A stretch of 37,024 nt of DNA from an uncultured Parabacteroides sp. (GCA_910577325.1 CAJTMR010000030.1:1-37024), one strand, 5' to 3'; shown: positions 15,510 to 24,760, numbered from the stretch's first letter. Made by a program: numbers and translations. Notes: generated by a model from the letters alone, not told the origin.

Positions 15510-16607
15510 CTATAAATATTTTACCGGGTTTGAATTAACATTCGAAAAATGTACCGCAAAGGTAGGGAATTTTTTCGATATTATGTTATAAAAGATATCT
15601 TTTGTACAGACTTCACTTTCATAATGACCAATAACCGCCAGCAGAATCCGGTCTTCCACATCGTAAAAGTCATTATATTTAGCCTCTCCCGTTATGAAAA
15701 CGTCCGCACCGTAACCGATTGCGTCTTTGATCAGGAAAGCACCGCTCCCTCCGCATAAAGCGACTTCCCGTATCGGCTTGCCGGTCAGGGCGGAATGCTT
15801 CACACACCCCACCTGGAACAATTCCTTGATCCGTTGCAGGAAAACTAATTCACCCTCTTCTTCTGGCAACTCTCCCACTACTCCCGAACCGGCCTGGTCC
15901 CAGGCATTATCCAAAGGATAGAAATCGAATGCCGGTTCTTCATAAGGATGGACGGAAAGCAACGCACGCGTCACCGTCGATTTACGGAAAGCGGGCAATA
16001 TCGTTTCGATACGGATTTCCGGTTCCACATGCAACTCGCCTATTTCGCCACAGAACGGGTTCGTCCCTTCACCGGCACGGAAAGTTCCACTCCCCGGCAG
16101 GCTGAAGCTACAGGAATCATAGTCACCTATCGCTCCGGCTCCCGCATTGAACAAGGTTGTCCTCACCAAATCGGCATAGGCCTCCGGCACGAAAGTGACC
16201 AGTTTCAGCAAAGCTCCTTTCTGCGGGCTCAGGACACGAACATTTTCCAACCCGATCAGTTTCGCCAGACGGAAATTCACGCCTCCCGCCGCATTATCGA
16301 GATTGGTATGGGCGGCATAGATCACCAAGTCATACTTGCAGGCTTTCATCATGCACCGCTCGATATAGGTCGAACCGGTCAGGGATTTGAACGCTTTAAA
16401 GGCCAAAGGATGATGAGAGATAATCAGGTTACACCCCATCTCTATCGCCTCGTCCACAACCTCTTCGGTGACATCGAGGCAAAGAAGCGCACCGGTAGCA
16501 GGCTGATTCACATCGCCTACCTGCACACCTGCATTGTCAAAACTTTCCTGCAACGGCAACGGAGCGTATTGTTCGATTTCCTTCAGTACATCCTTGATCC
16601 TTAACAT
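15510..16607 (-). CDS. NIF3-family dinuclear metal-binding protein
   Basis: A 365-residue NIF3/YbgI-type protein, often named 'GTP cyclohydrolase 1 type 2 homolog' without proof of that activity. The start at 16607 gives the standard MLRIKDVLKEIEQYAPLPLQESFDNAGVQVG. The frame upstream of it runs through a hairpin and is rejected. Metal ligands are visible as ISHHPLAFKAF, the AHTNLDNAAGGVN block, and the C-terminal GHYESE. The middle third (about 130-235) is the PII/CutA-like insertion that distinguishes the long form from short YbgI. It is the second gene of the aspS operon. Confidence 0.93.
   Translation of the reverse strand: MLRIKDVLKEIEQYAPLPLQESFDNAGVQVGDVNQPATGALLCLDVTEEVVDEAIEMGCNLIISHHPLAFKAFKSLTGSTYIERCMMKACKYDLVIYAAHTNLDNAAGGVNFRLAKLIGLENVRVLSPQKGALLKLVTFVPEAYADLVRTTLFNAGAGAIGDYDSCSFSLPGSGTFRAGEGTNPFCGEIGELHVEPEIRIETILPAFRKSTVTRALLSVHPYEEPAFDFYPLDNAWDQAGSGVVGELPEEEGELVFLQRIKELFQVGCVKHSALTGKPIREVALCGGSGAFLIKDAIGYGADVFITGEAKYNDFYDVEDRILLAVIGHYESEVCTKDIFYNIISKKFPTFAVHFSNVNSNPVKYL
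15557..15564 (-). promoter_or_regulatory. Possible internal -7 box for the zinc-ribbon/tilS genes
   Basis: CAAAGGTA reads TACCTTTG leftward, about 50 bases before the zinc-ribbon start, within the 3' end of the NIF3-family gene. It is an exact consensus match, but it lies in coding sequence (Pro-Thr-Phe-Ala codons), so it may be chance. Confidence 0.35.
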
Positions 16608-16640
16608 AACTACTAATTTATAAACAAACCATTTACCAAT

Positions 16641-16664
16641 ATGCTGATGGGAATTCATCAGCAT
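16641..16664. promoter_or_regulatory. Hairpin between aspS and the NIF3-family gene
   Basis: A 9-bp perfect inverted repeat (16641-16649 and 16656-16664) has a 6-base loop and lies in the 82-base spacer. It has no T-run, so partial termination or RNA processing within the operon is more likely than full termination. Confidence 0.5.
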
Positions 16665-16689
16665 ACCGACAAATGACTTATTTGGCATA

Positions 16690-18447
16690 TTATTCCTTAA
16701 TATCTACTTTCAGGCATAGTTCTTCCAACTGCGAATCATCCAGTTGTCCGGGCGCATCCAACATGACATCGCGGCCGGAGTTGTTTTTCGGGAATGCGAT
16801 ACAGTCACGGATAGAATCCAAGCCGGCAAACAGAGATACCCAACGGTCCAGACCGTAAGCCAGACCACCGTGAGGAGGCGCACCATATTTGAAGGCATTC
16901 ATCAGGAAGCCGAAACGTTCCTGTGCCTTTTCTTCAGTGAAGCCCAGCAACTGGAACATCTTATCCTGCAACTTACTGTCATGGATACGGATAGAACCTC
17001 CGCCGACTTCGACACCATTGATCACCATGTCGTATGCATTCGCACGAACGGCTCCCGTATCGCTATCCAACAAAGGAATATCTTCGGGTTTTGGAGAAGT
17101 AAACGGATGATGCATTGCATAGAAACGCTGGTCTTCTTCGCTCCATTCGAACAACGGGAAATCGATCACCCACAGGCAAGCAAACTTGTTCTTGTCACGC
17201 AAGCCCAACTGGCCGGCCACTTCCAGACGCAATTCGCAAAGCTGTTTGCGCGTCTTCATCACATCGTCGCCGGAAAGGATCAGGATCAGGTCGCCCGGTT
17301 TTGCGCCGAAAGCTTCTTTCATCTGTTGCAATACTTCCTGAGTATAGAATTTATCCACGCTCGACTTCACATTGCCGTCGGCTTCCACACGGGCATATAC
17401 CATACCCTTTGCACCGATCTGCGGACGTTTCACAAATTCGGTCAGCGCATCCAGTTGCTTGCGCGTATAAGAAGCCGCCCCTTCCGCACAGATACCGCCG
17501 ACATAAGCTGCATTATCGAATACGGAAAAACCGTGTCCCTTCATGATGTCCATCAGTTCGACAAACTTCATATCGAAACGCAGGTCCGGCTTGTCGCTTC
17601 CGTAATATTTCATGGCGTCATGCCAACTGATACGCGGGAAAGCCTCTTTTATATCGATATCCCGGATCACTTTGAACAGATGCTTGGCCATTCCTTCGAA
17701 AATATTCAGCACGTCTTCCTGTTCCACAAAGCTCATCTCGCAGTCGATCTGTGTAAATTCGGGCTGGCGGTCCGCACGCAGGTCTTCGTCACGGAAGCAT
17801 TTCACGATCTGGAAATAACGGTCGAAACCGGAAACCATCAACAACTGCTTCAACGTCTGCGGAGACTGAGGCAAAGCATAGAACTGTCCGGGATTCATGC
17901 GGGAAGGCACGACAAAGTCACGTGCCCCTTCAGGCGTAGAGTTTACCAGCACCGGAGTTTCCACTTCCAGAAATCCCTGCTTATCCAGATAGTTACGGAC
18001 CTCGAAAGCCATACGATGACGCAGTTCCAGATTCTTGCGGACGGCGTTACGGCGCAAATCCAGATAACGGTATTTCATACGCAGGTCGTCACCACCGTCC
18101 GTATCGTCTTCAATCGTGAAAGGAGGAGTCACGGCAGCATTCAGGACATTCAGTTCCGAAACGATGATTTCGATCTCACCGGTAGGGATATTCGGGTTTT
18201 TGCTGGAACGTTCGCGAACGGTTCCCGTTACCTGGATAACATATTCGCGTCCCAGTTTATTTGCTTTCTCACAAAGAGCGGCATCAACTTCCTGGTTAAA
18301 CACCAATTGCGTAATACCGTAACGGTCACGGATATCCACAAACGTCATGCCACCCATCTTACGGGTTTTCTGTACCCAGCCGGCCAGCGTAATCACCAAG
18401 CCTTCATCAGCGAGGCGCAGGTCGCCACATGTTCTTGTTCTATACAT
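16690..18447 (-). CDS. aspS: Aspartyl-tRNA synthetase
   Basis: Charges tRNA(Asp); 585 residues, bacterial type. The N-terminal OB-fold anticodon-binding domain (1-~105) starts MYRTRTCGDLRLADEG. The class II core shows motif 2 FRDEDLRADRQPEFTQID and motif 3 GLAYGLDRW. The bacterial GAD insertion lies between them (~290-415). The family ends with IAFPKNNSGRDVMLDAPG, as here. It is the first gene of the leftward operon aspS - nif3-like - zinc ribbon - tilS. A TATCTTTG box (minus strand) lies 40 bases upstream. A long open frame on the opposite strand is an artefact of its codon use. Confidence 0.97.
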   Translation of the reverse strand: MYRTRTCGDLRLADEGLVITLAGWVQKTRKMGGMTFVDIRDRYGITQLVFNQEVDAALCEKANKLGREYVIQVTGTVRERSSKNPNIPTGEIEIIVSELNVLNAAVTPPFTIEDDTDGGDDLRMKYRYLDLRRNAVRKNLELRHRMAFEVRNYLDKQGFLEVETPVLVNSTPEGARDFVVPSRMNPGQFYALPQSPQTLKQLLMVSGFDRYFQIVKCFRDEDLRADRQPEFTQIDCEMSFVEQEDVLNIFEGMAKHLFKVIRDIDIKEAFPRISWHDAMKYYGSDKPDLRFDMKFVELMDIMKGHGFSVFDNAAYVGGICAEGAASYTRKQLDALTEFVKRPQIGAKGMVYARVEADGNVKSSVDKFYTQEVLQQMKEAFGAKPGDLILILSGDDVMKTRKQLCELRLEVAGQLGLRDKNKFACLWVIDFPLFEWSEEDQRFYAMHHPFTSPKPEDIPLLDSDTGAVRANAYDMVINGVEVGGGSIRIHDSKLQDKMFQLLGFTEEKAQERFGFLMNAFKYGAPPHGGLAYGLDRWVSLFAGLDSIRDCIAFPKNNSGRDVMLDAPGQLDDSQLEELCLKVDIKE

Positions 18448-18486
18448 TATGATATGGATTAAACTATTATTTTCAAACTATGGCTG

Positions 18487-18494
18487 CAAAGATA
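18487..18494 (-). promoter_or_regulatory. -7 box (TATCTTTG) for the aspS operon
   Basis: CAAAGATA on the plus strand is an exact leftward TAnnTTTG, 40 bases before the aspS start. A CAAA at 18506 is too close to be the -33 element. Confidence 0.55.
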
Positions 18495-18545
18495 ATAATA
18501 TTTGCCAAATGCGCCGAAAAACCGGACTGCGGCTCCCAAATATTT

Positions 18546-18633
18546 TATCGCAAAAAAGTTTCACTGGCATGAAACAAAAGTTCCATCAGCATGAAACTAA
18601 AATTCCCTGCCTATGAAACTAAAATTCCATCGG
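18546..18633. repeat. 22-bp tandem repeats between aspS and the GH92 gene
   Basis: Three units start at 18568, 18590 and 18612, each ~22 bp with core ATGAAACtAAAattCC. A degenerate fourth unit lies before them (18546-18567). Units differ by 3-5 bases. GTTTCA...TGAAAC pairs let neighbouring units fold into small hairpins. The array lies between the divergent aspS promoter and the end of the GH92 gene. It is too short and too regular for CRISPR, since no unique spacers are present. Confidence 0.8.
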
Positions 18634-18640
18634 CAGGGAA
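18603..18640 (-). terminator. Probable terminator of the GH20-GH92 transcript
   Basis: Arms TTCCCTGCC (18603-18611) and GGCAGGGAA (18632-18640) pair around a 20-base loop. Read leftward, the hairpin is followed by TTTTAG. It begins 21 bases after the GH92 stop and is partly built from the last tandem-repeat unit. Confidence 0.55.
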
Positions 18641-18661
18641 CCTGTCTTATCTGATATCCGA

Positions 18662-20908
18662 TTAATGTTTACTTTCCAATGTGAACCGCAACGTCCCGGC
18701 ATTTACCAGCTCCTGTTGCGAGATCGTATAACCTTTCAGCCTCTTGCCATCGGCCGTCACCTCCTTGATATAAATATCATCCGGCGCCCGGTGTGAAGAT
18801 TCGATTACCAGGCTACCTTTCGGATAGAACTTCTCATCCAGCCGGATCGTCACCTTGTCGAAAGTCGGCGAGGTCAGGACATAATCCAAGTCACCGGGAC
18901 AAGCCGGGTAGAATCCCATCATCGAGAAAATCGCCCAGGTAGACATCGTACCCGTATCGTCATTGCCGGGAAGCCCGTTCGGGGCATTATGATAATATTT
19001 GCCCAACAGTTCACGAACCAGCTTCTGCGTACGCCAGGCATCTCCCTTGAAATAACTGAAGAGATACGGATAAGCGATATCCGGCTCGTTTGCCATATCG
19101 TAATATCCTTTGTCGAAGACCATCTGCAATTTATCGACAAACTTCTTCTGACCGCCCATCAGTTTGGCAAGGCCTTTGATGTCGTGAGGGACATAAAACG
19201 TATAATTCCAAGCATTTCCTTCGTGGAAACCGGGACTCGGTTCGAAGTTTTCCCCCTGCTTCGGATCGAAAGGGGAATAGAACGTGCCGTCGGGCAGGAT
19301 CGGACGAAGCGTACCGAATTCCTTGCTATAATAATGTTTATACCCCATAGAACGTTCACGGAACAGCTTGGCATCTTCTTTCTTTCCCAACGCATCCGCC
19401 AACAACGATAAATTCCAGTCGGCAATATAATATTCCAAAGCATGCGAAACCGAATTATCATACTGTTCGCGCAAGGGGACATAGCCCTTGCCCATATAAT
19501 CGTTATTGTCCGGGCGAAGCAGATTGAACTCTCCAGGGGTAGTAGCGCCCTTGCGCATGCCTTCGTAGGCAGTATTGATATCGTAATCACGCAAACCACG
19601 CATATAGGCATCCACGATATAAGGGATGGACGGATCACCTTCCATCGTCAGCGTCTCACGCCCGTACAGCTCCCATTTCGGGAGCCATCCGCTTTCCTTA
19701 TACATGTCGATCATGGTACGGATGATGTCAAGTTGCTTTTCCGGGTAAAGCAACGTCATCAACGTACTGACATTGCGATAGGTGTCCCAAAGTGAAAAGA
19801 CCGTATAACGGTTACGTGAAGGATCGAGTTTCCCCACCTCCAAGCTCTCCATCTTCGGATATTCGCCGTTCCAGTCTTGCAAGATGTTTGGATGGATCAA
19901 CAAGTGGTAAAGGGCGGTATAGAAAACGGTACGTTCCTCCTTCGTTCCTCCCTCCACCTGCACGCGCGCAAGGTCGTTGTTCCACATCGTCCGAGCCGCC
20001 GCCCGTGCCTGTTCAAACGGGAACCCGTTCATTTCCTGTTCCATATTCTCACGGGCATTCTTGATACTCACGTATGAGATCCCCACTTTCACAAAAATCT
20101 GTTCGCCCTCGCTTGTGTCATAGTCGAACCATACGCCGATATCGTCGCCGCTCATCTCACGGGTATAACCGGTGTAGAGTTTATATTTGCCGGAATGGCT
20201 ATCCCAGGCTGCCTCGGCCTTCATCTCCCGTTGTTTCTTCCAATAGCCCATTTTCTTGGGGGCTTTGCTTACCTTCATCACAAAGTAAACCGGAAAGACA
20301 GCCTGCGCGTTATAGCAGAATGTCCCTAAAAGCTTGCTTCCCTCGACCTCCGTGTCACTCACGATCTTCACCGTGGCGCCAGTCTCGTTTGTCAACCCTT
20401 CGCCCAAATTCAACAAGATGTGACTTTTCCCTTTCGGGAATGTGAAACGACTCAAGCCGGTACGCATGGTGGCGGTAGCTTCCGCCTTGACATTATATTT
20501 CGTCAGGACATTGCCGTAATAACCGGGATAAGCTACTTCGCCCTTGTATTCGCTACCGTATTCATGATAGTCCACGTTCAATTCTCCGGTGGTAGGCATC
20601 AGCAGCAAGCTGCCAAGTTCGGGACATCCTACACCGCTCAAACTGCCGTGGGCAAATCCCGTAAAAAACTTATTGTCTGCCGAATAAGGGGTGGACCACC
20701 ATTGGTTGTCCTTGTCAAAACGATTCTTTTCCGATCCCATGACATTGAAAGGAACCACGCTCATCATTCCCTGGGGGCAAATTGCACCGGGATTGGTCGT
20801 CCCGTAATTACTCGTCCCGATAAACGGATTTACATAATCAACCGGCTGTTGCGCAGAAGCGATCAGCGTACCGCAACAAAGCAGGAAAACCATCAACTGT
20901 CTCATCAT
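18662..20908 (-). CDS. GH92 family alpha-mannosidase, secreted
   Basis: Calcium-dependent exo-alpha-mannosidase of family GH92, acting on mannose-rich host or yeast glycans in Bacteroidetes. The start at 20908 gives a signal peptide (MMRQLMVFLLCCGTLIASA-QQ); a second ATG lies one codon in, and the 19 residues upstream are unconserved. The mature protein opens with YVNPFIGTSNYGTTNPGAICPQGMMSVVPF, the GH92 hallmark (here residues ~24-53). The catalytic domain has GNAWNYTFYVPHD and GNDDTGTMSTWAIFSMMGFYPACPGD near the end. The 748-residue length is standard. It starts 31 bases after the GH20 stop, so the two enzymes are probably cotranscribed. The preferred linkage cannot be read. Confidence 0.95.
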   Translation of the reverse strand: MMRQLMVFLLCCGTLIASAQQPVDYVNPFIGTSNYGTTNPGAICPQGMMSVVPFNVMGSEKNRFDKDNQWWSTPYSADNKFFTGFAHGSLSGVGCPELGSLLLMPTTGELNVDYHEYGSEYKGEVAYPGYYGNVLTKYNVKAEATATMRTGLSRFTFPKGKSHILLNLGEGLTNETGATVKIVSDTEVEGSKLLGTFCYNAQAVFPVYFVMKVSKAPKKMGYWKKQREMKAEAAWDSHSGKYKLYTGYTREMSGDDIGVWFDYDTSEGEQIFVKVGISYVSIKNARENMEQEMNGFPFEQARAAARTMWNNDLARVQVEGGTKEERTVFYTALYHLLIHPNILQDWNGEYPKMESLEVGKLDPSRNRYTVFSLWDTYRNVSTLMTLLYPEKQLDIIRTMIDMYKESGWLPKWELYGRETLTMEGDPSIPYIVDAYMRGLRDYDINTAYEGMRKGATTPGEFNLLRPDNNDYMGKGYVPLREQYDNSVSHALEYYIADWNLSLLADALGKKEDAKLFRERSMGYKHYYSKEFGTLRPILPDGTFYSPFDPKQGENFEPSPGFHEGNAWNYTFYVPHDIKGLAKLMGGQKKFVDKLQMVFDKGYYDMANEPDIAYPYLFSYFKGDAWRTQKLVRELLGKYYHNAPNGLPGNDDTGTMSTWAIFSMMGFYPACPGDLDYVLTSPTFDKVTIRLDEKFYPKGSLVIESSHRAPDDIYIKEVTADGKRLKGYTISQQELVNAGTLRFTLESKH

Positions 20909-20939
20909 AACCAACAATTTCTTATTTTTAGTTTTCAAT

Positions 20940-23114
20940 TTACCAAACAACAATCTCATCTGCAAAAATAAAACCGGGGTTCGCCCTGGGTGCTTTTATA
21001 CGAACATAGCGGGCTTTCCAATCCCCGCCGAACGTATATTCCTGAAACAAGAGGTTCGGATCATCGGCCGGAATCGTTGTTGGAACGATCCCCCGAGAAA
21101 CGAAATTCTCGCCATCTTCCGAAGTCAGCAGCTCCACTTGCCCCGGCAGGAACACACCCGGACCGATCAGTTGCATGAAACGAACGGACACTTTACGGAT
21201 ATCCGTCTCCTCTTTCATATCAATCACGCAGTCCAGATCATCCAGATACCCTTGCCAACGCCCGTCCAGATACGTCAAGCCACCGCGGTAACCATCCAGC
21301 AGAGCGTTCGTGCCTCCCGCCATATAGCCGGCGTAAAGCTTGCTGTTATAATGTATAGGCTTGTTAACGGCCCGATGATAATCCACCCTCTTTTCCGTTG
21401 GCGTTCCCTGAAGCACCCCGTGACGGAAAATAGCTGCTTTGACATAGGCGGAATCTCGCACGACTATCGGCCCGTCATAAAGAGCGGAAGAGGCAACCGG
21501 GACGGAACCATCTGTCGTATAGCGGATTTCCGCCGGATATTTCTCAGCATCCAATATGACTTCTATCTTTCTGCCTACCGTATCGACCTGCATAGTCACT
21601 TCAAGTTCATCTGAAAGAGTAAAAGTACGGATTCCCATTTCCTGTAACCTGGGGATATGAGCATTCATGCGAGGTTTGAAATCTTCCCATGTCCGTAATT
21701 CCTGCGGTGTCCATCCTATCTCGGCCACGGCAAGGGCACGCGGAAACATCATATATTCCAAATGCTCAGGAGTTTGAATATACTCGGTCCAAGTATTGGC
21801 CTGTACACCCAAAATATGCCGGCTTTCCTCTTTCGTCAACGAATCGGCCGGAACGGGATCATAGCTGTACACCTTCTTTACCGGCGTATAACCACCGATG
21901 GCATAGGGTTGCGTCTTCGGATCGGCCTGATAGAAATCAAAATACATATAATTACCTGGCGTCATCACCACATCATGCCCCATGCGGGCCGATTTGATAC
22001 CACCATCTTCCCCCCGCCATGACATGACAGTCGCTTCAGGGGCCAATCCACCTTCCAAAATCTCATCCCAGCCAATCAACTTGCGACCCTTTGATATCAG
22101 AAACTCTTCAGCCCGGTGGATCATGTAGCTTTGAAGCTCATCCACGCTTTTCATCCTTTTTTCCTTCATCAAAGCTTGGCACTTCGGACATTTTTTCCAA
22201 GCAGACTTCCCTGCTTCATCACCACCGATATGGATATATTCGGAAGGAAAAAGATCGATCACCTCCGACAATACATCCTCCATGAAAACGAACGACTGCT
22301 CATTACCAATACAAAAATCACCGTTCCGATAAGGTTTACCGGAACAACTCAATTCGGGATAGGCCATCAAGACCTCTTCAGAATGTCCGGGGAATTCGAT
22401 CTCCGGTATTATATTAATATGTTTAGCGAGAGCATATTCCACAATCTCCCGAATGTCCTCTTTCGTGTAGTAACCACCATAAGCACCCGGCGTTCCTTCC
22501 GGCAAATACTTGCGATCACGACCGTCCCACCACTTCCGCCAATCGGATTCGGTACGGAATGCTGTTTCGGAAATAAGTTTCGGATATTTGTCTATCTCAA
22601 TACGCCATCCTCCGGCATCCGTCAGATGTATATGCAAAGTATTCAACTTGTAAGAGGCCATCACGTCCAGCAACTTTACTATCTCTTCCTTGGAGAAGAA
22701 ATGACGGGAAACATCCAGATGCAATCCCCGGTATCCAAAACGAGGATTATCCTGAATCGAAACACACGGAACCTCTCCTCCGGCATACAGTTGGCGCAAA
22801 GTCTCCATCCCATAAAACAAACCGTTCGGCGAACCGGCACGCAGATCAATCCCTTTCGGGGTCACATCCAGCCGATATCCCTCCGGGCTACCGGCCCAAT
22901 CCCCATCGATCAAAGTATTGATACCCAAAGAAGATTCCTCTCCGAACAAGGCGAGACTGTCAACCCGGAAAGTTCCCCCGGTCATTGTCATCTGTTCCGG
23001 TTTGGGAATAAGATTCACCTGCTTCACTTCCTTCGGGGAGCAAGCGGCCAATAGTAACGAGCCGGCGACAACCAACCCGGTTACACAATTGCAAGACTGT
23101 TTTGGCAGTAACAT
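20940..23114 (-). CDS. GH20 beta-N-acetylhexosaminidase lipoprotein
   Basis: A 724-residue exo-beta-hexosaminidase removing terminal GlcNAc or GalNAc. The lipobox LLAAC places the acylated Cys at 25, so the enzyme is membrane-anchored and probably surface or periplasmic. An N-terminal GH20b-like domain (~30-125) precedes the barrel, which starts FGYRGLHLDVSRHFF. The catalytic Asp-Glu pair is in GGDE (D299, E300), and HIHLTDAGGWRIEIDKYP is the conserved substrate-site strand. After the barrel come a chitobiase C-terminal-like segment (~515-565) and a C-terminal discoidin-like domain (~590-724). The GH92 gene follows in the same operon. Confidence 0.95.
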   Translation of the reverse strand: MLLPKQSCNCVTGLVVAGSLLLAACSPKEVKQVNLIPKPEQMTMTGGTFRVDSLALFGEESSLGINTLIDGDWAGSPEGYRLDVTPKGIDLRAGSPNGLFYGMETLRQLYAGGEVPCVSIQDNPRFGYRGLHLDVSRHFFSKEEIVKLLDVMASYKLNTLHIHLTDAGGWRIEIDKYPKLISETAFRTESDWRKWWDGRDRKYLPEGTPGAYGGYYTKEDIREIVEYALAKHINIIPEIEFPGHSEEVLMAYPELSCSGKPYRNGDFCIGNEQSFVFMEDVLSEVIDLFPSEYIHIGGDEAGKSAWKKCPKCQALMKEKRMKSVDELQSYMIHRAEEFLISKGRKLIGWDEILEGGLAPEATVMSWRGEDGGIKSARMGHDVVMTPGNYMYFDFYQADPKTQPYAIGGYTPVKKVYSYDPVPADSLTKEESRHILGVQANTWTEYIQTPEHLEYMMFPRALAVAEIGWTPQELRTWEDFKPRMNAHIPRLQEMGIRTFTLSDELEVTMQVDTVGRKIEVILDAEKYPAEIRYTTDGSVPVASSALYDGPIVVRDSAYVKAAIFRHGVLQGTPTEKRVDYHRAVNKPIHYNSKLYAGYMAGGTNALLDGYRGGLTYLDGRWQGYLDDLDCVIDMKEETDIRKVSVRFMQLIGPGVFLPGQVELLTSEDGENFVSRGIVPTTIPADDPNLLFQEYTFGGDWKARYVRIKAPRANPGFIFADEIVVW

Positions 23115-23149
23115 AAATATTCAGTTTAATGTGTTTAATTCTTGGTGGG

Positions 23150-23183
23150 TAAATATACGAAGAAAAAACGGCATACGGACAAA
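23150..23183 (-). promoter_or_regulatory. Possible promoter of the GH20-GH92 operon
   Basis: Read leftward: TTTG (23180-23183), a 22-base gap, then TATATTTA (23150-23157), 36 bases before the GH20 start. One -7 mismatch and slightly long spacing lower confidence, but the preceding gene is terminated at 23229, so a promoter is needed here. Confidence 0.45.
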
Positions 23184-23228
23184 AATCGACCGCTTGAAAA
23201 CTTTCATCTCTCAATTGATATAAAAAAA

Positions 23229-23259
23229 GCTGTATCGTAATTAAGTTTTACGATACAGC
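23229..23259 (-). terminator. Intrinsic terminator of the GH109 gene
   Basis: A perfect 12-bp stem (23229-23240 with 23248-23259) has a 7-base loop and, read leftward, is followed by seven T residues. It begins 28 bases after the GH109 stop. It makes the GH109 gene a separate unit from GH20-GH92. Confidence 0.9.
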
Positions 23260-23286
23260 CCCTCTTAATAGATATTCCAGTTCTTC

Positions 23287-24699
23287 TTATTCAGACAAAG
23301 CAAATGCCGGCTGACGATGAATCCACTGTCCGCGAGTAAAGTCGGGGAAGTCAACCAACGCGCCGCCACGTGCGATAGACATCTCGGACAAAGCGGAAAT
23401 AGCACTCCATGCGGCAGCATCGTAGCAGTCCATAGGAGCCGGTTTCTTGTTATGGATAGCATTGATCAGGTCGAACATCATCACATAGTCCATACCTCCG
23501 TGTCCAGCCTGAGCGGCTTCGGCTTCGTGTTTGGACCACAATGTATGGTCGAACTTCTTGAACCATTCTTCCGAATCATCCCAACGGTGAGGCTTGGACT
23601 GGTTTTCCACATATACATGATTACCATCGTTCATCCACAAACCTTCGGTTCCCTGAATACGGAAGCCTAAAGAGTAAGGACGGGGAGAATTCGTATCATG
23701 CGTAACGATAATCGTCTGTCCGTTCGCACACTTGATCATGGAAGTCACAATGTCGCCCAAGTTGAAGCGGACTTTTGCCAACGGATGATTTTCACCGCCA
23801 TTGTCCACAATGAACTTATGCAAGCCACGAGACTGGGTCGCCATAGCAGACAAAGAGAGGAAACGGTTACCACGGTTGATGTCAAGGCAGTTTGCCACCG
23901 GACCGATTCCATGCGTCGGATAGACATCGCCGTTACGACGGACAGAATGGTTCGTACGCCACTGGGCTTCGGCAAACGCATCCTTACCCATACGCAGTTC
24001 ACCACCTTTCTGGTAAGTATAATGTTTCCCATCATTGAATTTGACATCGCGCAAATCATGTTCGTAACCGCAAGTCGCATGCAGCAATTCACCGAACAGG
24101 CCTTTGCGGACCATGTTCAACGCAGCCATGCAGTCGCGACGGTAGCAAACATTTTCCATGATGTTCAGATGGCTTCCAGTAGCTTCCGATACGTTGACCA
24201 GATCCCAGCATTCCTCCAGCGTATTGGCGGCAGACACTTCCACACCGACATAAGGGACACCAGCTTTCATGGCTGCAATCGACATCGGCACGTGCCACTC
24301 CCACGGGCTGGCGATAATGACGCAATCGAATTCTTCATTATTCAACATCTTTTCAAATTCACGTTCGCTACCTGTATATACCTTGGGAGCAGGAACATTG
24401 AACTTGGCGATATGATCCAGTGTACGCTGGATCGGGCCAGCCTGGATATCGCAGATAGCCACGATCTTGTTTCCGGGGATAGACAACACGTTGTTGATAT
24501 GTTCGTGACAACGGGAACCTGTACCGATAAAACCGAAACGCAACTTGCCATCATCTTTACCGGCCGGTTTCTTTTTCTTCTCTGCACTTGTTTCTGTTGT
24601 AACCGTAGCAGCCGCAGCGTTGCTACTTAATGCAAGACCAGCTGTACCGATTCCGGCAGCGGTCATCTTTTTTAGGAATGAACGACGAGTGTTTTCCAT
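23287..24699 (-). CDS. GH109-like alpha-N-acetylgalactosaminidase (Gfo/Idh/MocA fold, Tat signal)
   Basis: A 470-residue NAD-dependent glycosidase of the GH109 type, which removes terminal alpha-GalNAc (as on blood group A or mucin O-glycans) by an oxidation-elimination mechanism with retained NAD. A twin-arginine signal (RRSFLKK at 5-11, then an Ala-rich segment to ~31) directs export with bound cofactor. The Rossmann motif GFIGTG is at 56-61. ENVCYRRDCMAALNMVRKG, GYEHDLR, YPTHGIGPVANCLDINRGNR, and the C-terminal GHGGMDYVM match the founding Elizabethkingia enzyme as I recall it. That separates it from sugar dehydrogenases of the same fold. It has its own promoter and terminator. Confidence 0.88.
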   Translation of the reverse strand: MENTRRSFLKKMTAAGIGTAGLALSSNAAAATVTTETSAEKKKKPAGKDDGKLRFGFIGTGSRCHEHINNVLSIPGNKIVAICDIQAGPIQRTLDHIAKFNVPAPKVYTGSEREFEKMLNNEEFDCVIIASPWEWHVPMSIAAMKAGVPYVGVEVSAANTLEECWDLVNVSEATGSHLNIMENVCYRRDCMAALNMVRKGLFGELLHATCGYEHDLRDVKFNDGKHYTYQKGGELRMGKDAFAEAQWRTNHSVRRNGDVYPTHGIGPVANCLDINRGNRFLSLSAMATQSRGLHKFIVDNGGENHPLAKVRFNLGDIVTSMIKCANGQTIIVTHDTNSPRPYSLGFRIQGTEGLWMNDGNHVYVENQSKPHRWDDSEEWFKKFDHTLWSKHEAEAAQAGHGGMDYVMMFDLINAIHNKKPAPMDCYDAAAWSAISALSEMSIARGGALVDFPDFTRGQWIHRQPAFALSE

Positions 24700-24729
24700 T
24701 TTTAAATTTAGAATTTTATGTTAAGTGGG

Positions 24730-24760
24730 CAAATATATAACATCCCATGCATATTTCAAA
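24730..24760 (-). promoter_or_regulatory. Bacteroidetes promoter of the GH109 gene
   Basis: Read leftward: TTTG (24757-24760), exactly 19 bases, then TATATTTG (24730-24737), 30 bases before the start codon. Both elements match the consensus. The -33 element falls in the spacer just before the second DEAD-box stop (24773). Confidence 0.7.

Noticed and set aside
15557..15564. Strong internal promoter for tilS
   Set aside because: Kept only at low confidence: the -7 match sits in conserved coding sequence and lacks a -33 element.
16744..18462. 572-codon open frame on the plus strand opposite aspS
   Set aside because: It has no family features, mirrors aspS codon by codon, and aspS has all class II synthetase motifs.
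18546..18633. Possible CRISPR array
   Set aside because: Units are contiguous 22-mers without unique spacers and no cas genes are present.
22116..23054. 312-codon plus-strand frame opposite the GH20 gene
   Set aside because: Shadow of a gene with clear GH20 catalytic residues; no signal or domain in the plus frame.
23698..24630. 310-codon plus-strand frame opposite the GH109 gene
   Set aside because: Composition is His/Arg-rich as expected from antisense reading; the minus strand holds the real enzyme.
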